Shown: positions 24,312 to 35,700 of the stretch, piece after piece
Layout of the letters: every line of letters begins with the position of its first letter
Numbering within the stretch: the stretch's first letter is position 1
From: Sphaeramia orbicularis
Taxonomy: Eukaryota; Chordata; Actinopteri; Kurtiformes; Apogonidae
Length of the DNA stretch: 64,000 nucleotides
Direction: 5' to 3'
NCBI RefSeq assembly: GCF_902148855.1
Contig: NC_043969.1
Location: forward strand, 28,959,853 to 29,023,852
Program-made: the position numbers and the translations under genes
The notes under the pieces: model-generated
Seen by the model: only the letters and a program-made list of their open reading frames with translations
Told to the model about the DNA's origin: nothing
Databases searched by the model: none

Positions 24312-27300
24312 TCATTGAGACTGGAGACCCAAGGATGAACAAAGCATCGGGTCTCTATCCTGAAGGATGTCAAGCATCTTCTCGCTGGCTACGTCTCCTT
24401 TTTTCCTCACTATGTCAATGAGGTCACGTGCCTTGTCAGATCTTTTTTGGTTGGCCTGGATTATGCCGTCTTTCTCTCCCTCGTTTAAGACACCATCCTC
24501 GAACAGACGGTCCAGGATCTGATTAATAACTTCTAGGGACAGTCTGTCAACAAGCTGAGTCCTCACGTTTCCAAGCCGTGCTACAAGAACAGTGAAGACA
24601 ATAAAAATGCACAGTTAAAACGGATAATGTCTGAAATTAATATTAACATTATACCTAATAACAACTGTCACGGTGTTCGGATTTTACATTATTTCAAATG
24701 GCATTAGTTTGAAACTCATAGTGTTTTAACTACACTTTCAGTCACTGGGACTAAATATTGGAACAGTTTCCCACTCAACATAAGAAACTCACAATCATAT
24801 GCCTCCTTCAAATTACAACTTAAAACACTGGATGAAGGAAAACCAATCCTGTGACCATCAGTAGATTGTCCTCACTGTGTTGTTTTGTGTGTTGTTATGA
24901 TGTTTTGTCTTTTGTCAGTTGTCATTCTTGCCACCTGCCTACGGACTACAGATGGAAATTAGCACTGTTGCTGCAATCTAGCATATTTACAGCTGCGATC
25001 ATTGTAGATGTTCATTAATATGTACTGTCCCTAATAAATTAAAATAATAATAATGATGATGTCTCTGCTTGAGGTGGAATTAATAATAAGCAAACACAGC
25101 TGTGTTGTTTATCTCTGAAGCAAAGTATCACATTTTCATTTAACTCACAAAGACCCAGTGCTAATTTTGTGCCCAAATATTATTTTTCTTTATTTAATCT
25201 TTCATAAGTGATTTACCACCATTTTGTTATAATATCATCCTCTGTATTTTGCATTTTTCACTGTAAATTGTGTATTTTCCTACATTTAGGCAAGGCAAGG
25301 CAAGTTTCTTTGTATAGCACATTTCAGCAACAAGGCAATTCAAGGTGCTTCACACAGGACATTGAAATAAAAGAAACAAAAAGAAACACATTTAAAACAT
25401 TATAAAAGAAACATGTAAAAGGTGCAAGTAAGAAAACAACACATAAAAAAAATAAAAATAAAAATAAAAACACACACATATTAAAGTAAGAGTTGCAGTG
25501 CAGAGTTTCAAAGAGAATATAAAATTTAAAAAGTCAAAAGCCTTTTTGTCAAAGGCAGCAGTGAACAGGTGAGTCTTTAACCTTGACTTAAAAGAACTCA
25601 GACTCTCAGCAGACCTGATATTTTCTGGTAGTTTGTTCCAGATATATGGAGCATAGAAACTGAACGCTGATTCTCCATGTTTAGTTCTGACTTTGGGAAC
25701 ACAGAGCAGACCTGCACCAGATGACCTGAGTGGTCTGGATGGTTCATACTGGACTAGAAGGTCACTGATGTATTTTGGGCCTAAACCATTCAGTGCTTTA
25801 TATGCTAGTAAGAGAATTTTGAAGTCTATTCTCTGAGAGACAGGGAGCCAGTGTAGAGACCTCAGTGTAGAGACCATTTAATGTCCTATATTTAGTTTAG
25901 ATGCTCACAAAAACTCAGCGTTAATTCAAATGTTATTATATCAAAACAGAGAAAACTGGAGAAAAAGTGACTTTTTCACCAAAAATATCAATAACTTAAT
26001 ATCAAAATAAATGTGTCCATCCACTATGGGTTTTACTGGTGAATCACTGTTGCAGAAGATGACGGTGTTTCCACGTTCTCTACACAGCCTCTGAACATCC
26101 AAAAGGGTCATATCTGATGACCATGAAAAGATAATAAACTGCATTTTGCACCAATTATTTACATGTATTGATAGGATTAGTGAATAAACAGGTATTAAAC
26201 ATTTTAGATCAATAGACGCTTTTGATTGCCGGTGGATGTTTGGGTTTTTATGGGTTGATCTAATTTCAACTCTTAGGATCATTATTAGCTACAGAGTTGT
26301 TGCAACTATTACTTCTGGCATCTACTTAAAAATTACATTGTGACAATCACACAAAAATAACTTCATATACACAAATACAATGTTACATAAGACAATTACA
26401 TACCAACATAAGCAACAACAAAACACACAAACGCTACACAATATAGTAATTAACATTCATCTGCTCTTTTCATATATAGAGATTAAAGCTGTACCGTATG
26501 ATGTGGTATTTTTACACTTTTCTTTTGTCATCTTAAAATGCTCCTAATAAGTGTGTGTCGAACTAAAATGTAAAAGAAATCCACCAAGTATTGAAACTCA
26601 AATAGTAATAGAGTTGGCCTGCCATAAACTCCCCTTCCACCGTGTGTCAGGTGAGAGGAGGGGGGGCTCAGGCAGGGGGAAGTGGGCGGGGCTTTGGAGG
26701 GAGGCGGATTGTTCATGTTCAAATATTTACCCAATGATATGTGAAATGCCAGATCTGTAGGTACAGCTGTAACACATTAACTCAACATCATGTGTTAATT
26801 TATAGACAAATTAACAACCAGGACGTTCCTTCTTTTCTATTTTATGCATAGTTTAAACCAGGCATGTCCAAAGTCCGGCCCGGGGGCCAATCACGGCCCG
26901 CGGTCACATTTTCTACGGCCCACAGCTTCAGTTTTATAATGTATTATTTATGGCCCGCTGGACTGTTGAACCGAGTACATGAATCATAAAAGGTTCAAAA
27001 TGCAGTTTCTCCTTTCACCTCATGGTGGCAGCACCACTCTAACTCTATCTGGCTCTGTGACCTTACCGTGAACCCTTTTCGCTAATTTCTAACCATGGCG
27101 CCTGTAAATAAAAAACGAAAGTTGACAGTGAGGGCTTCCAGGAGAGATGGGAATTACAATTTTTTTCACTGAAAATCGAGGCAATTATGTTTGCCTAATT
27201 TGTCAAGAGACTGTTGCCTTGTTTAAGGAATTCAATGTAAAGAGACACTAGCAGACAAAACATGCTAACGCATACGACACGCTAGCAGGGAGTTAGCGCT

Positions 27301-29165
27301 CCGAAAAAGTGAAGCAAATTCCAGCTGCTTTAAACTCAACAGTGACTCTTCATGTGAACCTGAGTTCAGTGAATTCACCACCAAGGCAGGCTACCAAGTT
27401 GCCAGGTTAGTTGCCTGTAACTACTGGTGTTATGTACTTGTAGATATGACACAAAATATTACTTTCTGAATGATTTTGTGAAAGACAAGAGTAAGAGTCA
27501 TATGTTTTCATCTTAAACGTTAACAGACTTTGCATTACTGAGTAATATATGAGTAATGATTACTCACATAAGTCATGTTTAAAATGAATGTGAGGTTAAG
27601 ATTTGTATCAACTTGGATGTTTCAGATACTCCACAGTTTGTTCTATGTTATCTGACTCCAGATGTGAAAGGAAGGCAGAACTATTTTTTTTAATTTGTTC
27701 ACACCTGAGTGGCTTAGATTAAGTTACACTGCCATTTAAAAAAATGATATTGTGACAATGAAAATAAACTTGTTGTAGAACAGCGCGTTTATATGTAATT
27801 TTTACTGTTTAAAAAACGTCTGAAGGGACCACTGGCCCCTGGCAATGTCCACATTATCAGATCTGGCCCTCTTTAAAAAAGTTTGGACACCCCTGGTTTA
27901 AACCATACAGCTTACCTTCTTAAACTGCTCTGTTGCCCTTAAATATTGGAATAAAATGTTTATACCTCTCCTCATGAAATAATCATGAAAGTGTGATTTA
28001 TTCTTGATAAATAAAGTGCAACTGGGACTCAGTATGTAATCACTGCACCCAATCAAACATTATTACTGATGTGTAGGTATAAGAAAAGGAATTTTTCTGA
28101 AAACAAAATTGTTCCAACTTTATGGACAATAGTGTACGTTCTATTAACCAAAAACTTCTTAACATTTTTAATACTGGTTGTTTATTTCACTCCAGACAGG
28201 CTATCACAACACACACCGCAAAAACACATCAGCACATTAATTCTGTTCAGTTATCATCATTATTTAAGAGCCGCTGTTATACTAATTATTCAAATCTAAG
28301 TATTATTTTCCTGTTTTATCTCTTTTTTCTGGATGAGTATGCATGGCTATCCTGACTGAAAGATATTTTTGCAATATAGAAAATAAATGCAACTTTTCGT
28401 TACGGATAATTCCTTCAAATACAAGCAATAATAACTATAATAATCTGTTTCTTATATGACCACACACACTTCCCACACATCTGTAATTGCTATTCTTTAT
28501 TACACTACTAGGAAATACCACAGGACAGTACTGCGGTTTTTCAGTTAAAACTCTAACCGTCTTTTGATTACAGTTGTGCATTTTCAGATTTTTGTCGTTA
28601 TTATAACATCATGTGGTGTAAATGATAAAGTATTTCTAAGGTCACACCCAGAAGTTGTTGTTTTTTGTTTGTTTTTTTATACTAACATCATTAAGGCAAC
28701 AGATCAAAATAGGATCTTTACTAATTGTAACCAATTTAACCACTGCATTCAACTTCTTCAACTCTTTTTCTGTCAGTGTTAGTTTTTATAGAGAAGCGGA
28801 ACGGTTAAAGTTCAGCGGATGTACAGAAAAACATGTTCTACTCCCAAAGGCATTTACGAGGCAAGCAGTTGAAAACGAAACTAATTTTACTCCAAGCAAA
28901 CAGACAATTAAAAGCTTACATTATCGCGTCTTTTTGCTCATGTGATTGATCAGAACTAACTGCACCAGGCTGTCATTTTCATTTTACGCATAAATAAGTG
29001 ATATTAAACAATTGCGCGCAAACGTGGATAAGGACCAGTCGCGGCGCAACAGTTCTTCTGATCCTCATACTTTTAACTCACACTGGAGTTTAGTCACTTA
29101 TACGCAGGGCTATGTTATTTTGCTCACTTTATATAGCTGCATTTAAACCATATCTTACCTGCCAT
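24312..29165 (-). CDS. CARD-only protein gene derived from a caspase-1-like gene
   Basis: A 91-residue protein consisting of little more than a CARD. Coding exon 1 is 29159-29165 (ATGGCAG with GTAAGA donor) and exon 2 is 24299-24580, with the stop at 24312-24314. The protein starts MAARLGNVRTQLVDRL and contains ILDRLFEDGVLNEGEKDG and ARDLIDIVRKKGD, ending LGLQSQ. The exon keeps the ancestral reading phase up to the donor, so the stop arose within a once longer frame. It lies 13 bases from the exon end, too close to a last junction to force nonsense-mediated decay. Human CARD16, CARD17 and CARD18 are CARD-only relatives of CASP1 that restrain it; an analogous role here is inference. The intron is long and holds LINE, hAT and segment X copies. 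It may equally be a pseudogene. Confidence 0.6.
24690..25060 (+). mobile_element. LINE 3' end
   Basis: A decayed LINE protein end (WNSFPLNIRNSQSYASFKLQL) is followed by the 3' tail CCTACGGACTACAGATGGAA...TGTCCCTAATAAATTAAA. It lies within intron 1 of the CARD-only gene. The left border is uncertain. Confidence 0.6.
25289..25883 (-). mobile_element. 5'-truncated L2-type LINE inserted in segment X block
   Basis: The minus strand encodes the end of a LINE protein: SLHWLPVSQRIDFKILLLAY, GPKYISDLLV, KVRTKHGESAFSFYAPYIWN and LKTHLF. It ends in the tail whose complement is GGCAAGGCAAGTTTCTTTGT. Flanks CCTACATTTA (25279-25288) and CCTATATTTA (about 25884-25893) look like a target duplication with one change. 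Confidence 0.8.
25941..26113 (-). other. recurring exon-like segment X, third copy, longest open frame
   Basis: After an AG acceptor preceded by TTTTCATGGTCATC, the frame reads MTLLDVQRLCRERGN, TVIFCNSDSPVKPIVDG and on to a stop at 25941. It lies inside intron 1 of the CARD-only gene, whereas in the two caspase units it lies upstream of exon 1. I do not recognise the family. Confidence 0.4.
26859..27895 (+). mobile_element. hAT element with BED-zinc-finger transposase fragment
   Basis: Ends CAGGCATGTCCAAAGTCCGG and GTTTGGACACCCCTG are inverted. The 8-bp target duplication GTTTAAAC is at 26851-26858 and 27896-27903. From about 27094 a decayed frame reads MAPVNKKRKLTVRASRRDGN and then residues matching a BED finger of the ZBED/GTF2IRD2 hAT group, with stops and frameshifts. 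The catalytic part is missing. It sits in intron 1 of the CARD-only gene. Confidence 0.85.
28871..28882 (+). promoter_or_regulatory. putative ISRE/IRF site near exon 1 of CARD-only gene
   Basis: GAAAACGAAACT matches the interferon-response pattern GAAANNGAAACT. It is about 280 bases downstream of the coding mini-exon at 29159-29165, in the same relative place as the sites of caspases A and B but in unrelated surrounding sequence. Confidence 0.5.
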
Positions 29166-29544
29166 CGTTCATCGATCAGTAGCTGAACCCCGTCGGTCAG
29201 TCTTTACGCACTTCCTTCCAGCGGATGCGTTTGGCTTTAGGAGGTAGGAGGAGGTGCAAGGTTACCCTGAACATCCCCACGTCTGTAAACATAAATCTAT
29301 CACACCTTTTCTAAATATGGGATCATTAAACGTCTACAGCTGTTTTCGGCCTTTAATTCTACATCATTGTAAGTCCTTGCAACTTCTCCAAACGGAAACT
29401 CAGACTTTTTGCAGTGAATTCAGATGTTATCCAAATCACTCAATGGGTGGAGTCAAGCATCCATTTCCAAACCATGGAGAGACATGAAGCCGCTAATGTA
29501 GGCCTCTAAAAATGGTTTATTTATTTATTTTATTTTATTTTATT

Positions 29545-29575
29545 TTTATTGGGGGGGGGGGGGGGGGGGGGGGGG
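29545..29575 (+). repeat. poly-G tract
   Basis: A run of more than 20 G follows an A/T-rich tract. Further G runs are at 6390-6410 and 30730-30765. They could form quadruplexes and are prone to sequencing error. Confidence 0.8.
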
Positions 29576-29807
29576 TTCGTCCCCACTTTTCCTCTTCCCA
29601 ATTCAATAAGACCATGCATTCTAATGTTCCTCCTGACCCCTAGTGGTGGAAGAATAGTATAATTTGGTGGTTAACTTAATGCATAAAACTCCATTTTATG
29701 TAGCTTTACAAGCGGCACTGTGATACATTATCCAAAATAATGACGAATGAATAATAATTAAAATAATAATGAATAACAAATAAATCTTTTGTTTTTCAAT
29801 AGGCCTA

Positions 29808-30413
29808 CAGGGTGGGGAAGCAAAATTTACAATGAACATTTAGTTGTTTTTTCTCAGCAGGCACTACATCAATTGTTTTGAAACCAAACATATATTGATG
29901 TCATAATCATACCTAACACTATTATCCATACCTTTTCAGAAACTTTTGCCCATATGAGTAATCAGGAAAGCAAACGTCAAAGAGTGTGTGATTTGCTGAA
30001 TGCACTCACACCAAAGGAGATTTCAAAAATAGTTGGAGTGTCCATAAAGACTGTTTATTATGTAAGTCGCTTTGGAAAAAAGCGTCTGCCAAATGCGTAA
30101 ACATAAACATAAACATAAACATAAAGAAGAGAATGACTATGAGCAAAACTATTATGAGAAAGTCTGGAAGATACTATTAAAGAAGAATGGGAGAAGTTGT
30201 CACCCGAATATTTGAGGAACACTTGCGCAAGTTTCAGAAAGCGTGTGAAGGCAGTTATTGAGAAAGAAGGAGGACACTTAGAATAAAAACATTTTCTATT
30301 ATGTAAATTTTCTTGTGGCAAAATGGATTCTCAATACTTTCAATAAACTAATTGGTCATACACTGTCTTTCAATCCCTGCCTCAAAATATTGTAAATTTT
30401 GCTTCCCCACCCT
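29808..30413 (+). mobile_element. mariner/Tc1-type element, second copy, interrupted by a retroposon tail
   Basis: Inverted ends are CAGGGTGGGGAAGCAAAATT and its complement, with a TA target. From 29954 the plus strand reads MSNQESKRQRVCDLLNALTP, KEISKIVGVSIKTVY, a helix-turn-helix. At about 30060-30122 a short fish retroposon tail is inserted (TGTAAGTCGCTTTGG, AAAGCGTCTGCCAAATG, then (CATAAA)n), which the copy at 15.2-15.7 kb lacks. Confidence 0.82.
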
Positions 30414-31080
30414 ATATATGTGTCCAGCATTAGCTTTCTATGTTAAAAAAAATTTGGATAATTCTGCTTTACCTTAATATTTATGCAATTTTTATTCCAC
30501 AACATTAATCTAAAAGTGATTTTGAAATTGAATGTAATCATAATATTTAAAATTACCCGTTGCCAGTGCTCTGCAGTATTAAACTTTAGCATGCACACAA
30601 AACTAATTTAATGATGTTTTTTTTTCTCTTGGAAACGCACAGTTGTCCCTTTAGTAAACAAAAGACAAAAATAATGTAAAAACAAAAAAACCCCCCAAAA
30701 ACTAAACTAAAAAAAAAAAACAAAAAAAAGGGGGGGGGGGGGGGGGGAGCAGGGGGGGGGGGGTCTGGGTTAGGGTGCACCTTGATGACCATCTGCATTA
30801 ATATTTCAGTTGTTGTTCCTATTTCAGATTCACATTTGTTTATTTGTCATATGCATTTCAACAATGCAATGAAATGACATATAGGAAAAAAAAAATTTAA
30901 TTTAACTATGTACATTTGCTAAAAGTGAGAATATAAACGTTAACAAGATGAGTTGTGTACATAAGATGAATAAAAATTATAATAATGCACATATGATAAG
31001 TTACATTACAGATGATTGAGTGATAGTACACATGATGAAGTTAAAACATAGACTTGAGCTACAGTGTAAGCTGCCACAGC

Positions 31081-31102
31081 AGTGTGTGTGTGTGCGTGGG
31101 TG

Positions 31103-31148
<46 letters not shown>

Positions 31149-31150
31149 TG
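31081..31150 (+). repeat. (TG)n microsatellite
   Basis: Interrupted TG repeat upstream of rabgef1. The interval 30780-31900 otherwise holds no recognised gene. Confidence 0.9.
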
Positions 31151-31929
31151 ACAAATATGAAGTTTAGTACAGGTCCTCGAACAGTTTGACAGTGAGCCTG
31201 ACAGTCAGGTGGAAAAAGCTGTATTTCAGTCTTATGGAGCTACAGTTTGTTTTGCTAATGTTGATTCGCATGATTTTGGTTTAAGTGGGTTTGTTGAGTT
31301 AGAACATTTATTCTTTGTTTTCGATTATGTTCAGCTTAAATGGTCCAGCCAGAAATTAACATATGAGGGGATAAAAGTAGTTTGGGTTTGGTGAGCACCG
31401 GCATGCATGGTTTTTTTACCAGGTGGCAAAGAAGCTGATATCTTTGTGTATGAATTTGAGGCAAAATGGTAAATAAACCCAAATCAAACCCATAATAGGG
31501 TATGGACATTTATAATTTTAATTGTCCAGTGTAAACATTAGTTCTGGACAGTACTACATTGGCCATTTGATTGTTTTAGTCCCAATATTGAACTATGGAC
31601 AAACAGCCACTACACAGACTTTTGGTGAGTGCAGTCCTGTACCATCTGCCAGGCAGCAGGCAGAAAATGGATTAACAACAGATCTGAAATAGAAACTTGG
31701 AAAACATATTGGAGGGAAGGTTGCTATTCAATAATTACATTTTCAGTAGAGTGCAAGATGTGAAATCTAATGTGTAAACAATCAAAAACAAGGAAAATAA
31801 GTGAAAGTAGTCAGACTAGTCTCATATCACAATAGAATTATTGTTTTGGTTTTTGTTTTTTGTTAGTTGTAACTGATTAGTAATAATAGTAGTAGTTAAG
31901 CATTCTGTGTTGTTAGTTGCATCATGCTA

Positions 31930-31944
31930 CCGCTAGGTGGCGAT
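31930..31944 (+). promoter_or_regulatory. CTCF-like site upstream of rabgef1
   Basis: CCGCTAGGTGGCGAT fits the vertebrate CTCF core (CCASYAGRKGGCRSY) at 13 of 15 positions. It lies between the caspase array and the first exons of rabgef1. A weaker match (CCACAAGGTGGCAAT) is in the large rabgef1 intron at about 36089. Binding is not shown. Confidence 0.35.
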
Positions 31945-32759
31945 AAACCCTTGAACTATATCTGTAGCAACATGGAAAAGCAGAGAAGAAGATGAAAGAA
32001 CTGACAGACAAAATGGCTGTGGGTAGAAGCTAGCCGCCTGGCTAATGTAAACATCAAGTCATTGTCGACTGGAGCAGGAGCGACGACAACTTTTCCCGAT
32101 AACGTTTCACACTGCTAATGAGCGTGTATGTAGACATAAAAATCAAACATTTAGCCTAGACTGTCTTCAATGTCATGCCGTTAATCTTGCTGCTTATCTT
32201 AGCTAGCCAGGCTAGCTCAGTAATTAGCTGAGAGGATTGGTAGCTAGCCGTAGGTTATGTAGATTGTTGATTTCGCGTTTTTGAGTTTGAAAGGAGCCGC
32301 TATGGAGCTTTAAATTACAAGCTCGGGATATCCTTTCAGACCGACATACAACAACAACAAATTAGTAAAATTTGGTATTTGGTGGGATTTAATAGAGTGA
32401 ATGCTCTGTCACTTGACTGCTGCTTGCTATGTGTCCATGCTAACATGTCGGTAGGTCAAAAGTACATTTCTTCTGTCTAGTTTACTCAACCTCGATAAAG
32501 AGGTCAAGTTAAGCTCTTAATAGGGTGTGACCTTTCCACGCATGCCTCCGATTTAACAATGGAAGTGTACGCGGATAAGCTTGGTCTATATTCATAAATG
32601 TACGACTTGGACAAAAGTTGTGTGCAGGCTTGGGCATCAAATCCATTAATCAGTAGTAGCATCCGTGTCAATGTGACAATATGAAGAGATGGAATCGCCT
32701 TTTGTTGTTAAATATTGTATTCTTTTTTCCCCTCTATAGTCTTCTTGACTTGGTGAAGG

Positions 32760-35700
32760 ATGATGAGCCAGCGGTCTGAACGGCGCGGGATCCATCTGGA
32801 CCAATCGGAGCTGCTTTGCAAGAAAGGATGTGGTTATTATGGCAACACAGCTTGGCAGGGCCTGTGCTCAAAGTGCTGGCGAGAGGAGAACCAGCGAGAA
32901 AGACAAAAACAGATTCAAGAAGACTGGGCTCTTGCTGAGAGGTTAGTCTGTGTGTAATATGTGTAAACAGAAAGACAGTGTGTCTTATGTTCTCTTACCT
33001 CTTTGTGTAGTTCTTAGTATTTATTGTGTCCGTCTGTCCACCTGAAAACTGTCGCAGTGTGGCTACATCCTTATTCTGCTTTCCAGGCTGCAAAGAGAGG
33101 AAGAGGAAGCTTATGCAAGCAGACATCAGAGAGCCCAATCACAGCCGACTATAACACCCTTCAGCAAGTTTGAGGAAAGGAAAACAAAGGAAAAGTCCAG
33201 TAAAGTCAACACAGTCACAAAATTTTTCACTCCCTCAGCAAAAACACCACCAAAAAAAGGTATATTTTGGTTGCATATTCAGCTATGGGATACACTGATT
33301 ATTATTTTATTATTTTTGAAGTCATAGTTAGATGAATCATTGCCAAATGTGATGTTTTTATTGACAAGATTAAATGTTAATTTGATTTTCTTTCTGCTTT
33401 TGTTGATGTGGAATCTCTGGTGACCAGTGTTACTGGAAAATCTGTGCCTTGTTTATTTGCTTTGTTCACTTAGTCCAACCACATCCCTAACTTTACAGCT
33501 TTTAACTTGCAACAGATACTATTATACTGACGCAAAGACGATTTATGTGTGGGAGAAAATAATGCCAGTCTCTGAGCTTTGATTCAAATAACGCCATCTG
33601 TATTTTTCCAGACACTACTTCTTTTGACACTCAATCCAGTCCAAGCCCCAGCTCTTCATCAAGCCGCCATCCCCCTGCAGACACAGATCATGCAACACGA
33701 GAGTTCATTGATTTTCTCAAGCCTCTGAAATCTGGCAGGGAGATCTTTAAACAGTGTCGGGCTTTCACTGAGAGTATGGTTTATAAACGGGTAAGTTGCA
33801 GAGAATAATCCAATATTTTTAGTGACTGAGAGAAACTGGCCTCAAGGAACTGATTTACTCATTCATTCTTTTCCACAAATAATTGTTCTTGTCTTGCCTC
33901 TGTTTTCTTCTGTACATTTGGAGAACAGATTTTTCAGGGACAAATTGTTATGAGTGGTTTTCTGTAAGATCCTATTATATTGTTACCCCCAAATGTTTTA
34001 TACACATTAGATCAGAGTATGTGCTCCCTTAAGTCATTGTAGAAGTCATAAGAAATGCAGCATGTGAATATGAATGCTGCAGTTTATTTATCAAATTGTG
34101 ATATATGTCACCATAGTGAAACTAACTGAATTTTCCATTTGGTTGAATTTTTGAAGGATATGGGAGCTGATGAGCTGTCAGAGTGTGTGCAGGACTTTTA
34201 CCAGAACCTCTCAGATCGTCTCCAGACCCAGTTCAAAGGCACTACCTCTATTTTTGCATAAAGGAACAGCTATGCTATCACAAATCATTTATTGTGTCTA
34301 ATGCATTTGCTCTGTAAATCTGTTTTTCTTTACTCAGGTTCCACTGAACATGTCGAAAGTGTTATGGATGAAGTTGAAAAATATATGATGACTCGACTCT
34401 ACAAGGAAGTCTTCTGTCCTGAGACTACTGATGATGAAAAGAAAGATTTGGCCATACAGAAGAGAATCAGGTCAGCACACAAAGTTATAAGATATGGAGG
34501 CTTGGCACATTATCATGGAATTACAGAAGAAGCCATGTGATGAATAAGTCCAGGCTTCACTGTATTGTCATACCCAAAAGTGATGTGCAAGAAGTGTTGT
34601 CATTTTTCCACATCAGACTGATTTTTCTTATCTTTACAGATCCGTAGATCACAGTAGAAACTAGATTTGTGATGGTATACTATAGCAAAAAATGAAATAT
34701 CACATATATACATTTGCTTATTTAAAGCAATGCCACAGAACTTTTGCTCGCGGTGTCCCCCTAAAGTCAAGAAACGATATTGTCTGTAACACCTGTTGTA
34801 AAGTCTCTATCTCGGTAATACTCACACATTTGTTGACAAGTCATTGATGTTGGCAAACTTCCTGAGGGAAGACAGGAGACATACTGATGGAAATTTACTA
34901 GGGTCTTCCTATGTGAGACATGATTAAAATCACCCAATATAAAGTTCAGAGCCTCCAGTGAGATAGTTTGCAGTCTCTGTACAACATCAAATACAGTGTG
35001 GGAGGCAGAATCAGCATGAAAGTGAAACTTAAAATGCCTTACTAATTCCTCTAGGCCTCCCACTTTTGTGAAGCTCATTTACCTTTTCCCTACCTCCTGA
35101 AACTTCGCAAACTTTAATTTGAGGGGGCAGGACATATTTTGTTTTTTTTAAACGTTTGTTTTTCCCGGTTCTAGGGGGGTTTGCCCCCCGTACCTGCCCC
35201 AGAGGGAACTCCTGGGGCAGGTAAAAAGTGCGTAATGACATCAACAGAACTTCAATGTCTGGTGCACAGATTTGTTCTCTGATAATGACAGAGCTGCAGT
35301 ATCGTTCATTAATATACAGACATACCCCACCTCCCTGTGTTTTACCTGTTACTTCAGTATTGCGGTCCAGTTGGAAGGGTGTCCTGAAGCCATTAATGGG
35401 AAGATCGGAGTTGTGGTCCTTTTCTGTGAGCCATGTTTCAGTGAAAACCATGAGACAACAGTTCTTAAAATATTTTGGAAGCGAACATTGCCCTGGAGCT
35501 CATCTCCTTTGTTCCTTAAAACAAACATAAAAGTGCAAAAGCAGGCATGCCAAAATCCTTACTGCCAGTCGCTGCATGCGCTTGCATCTGCCAATTACAT
35601 GACTATCAGTGATGTATGCCGTAAAGCAGTCAAATTTTGCAGTTCTTTTTTTGTAGGGGATCGTACCCAAACCCAGAAGTTGCATAGTGCCAGTGCAGTC

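Noticed and set aside
35029-35451. A 140-codon frame that might pass for a host gene
   Set aside because: It is the endonuclease part of a LINE ([14 protein letters not shown]) in a rabgef1 intron.
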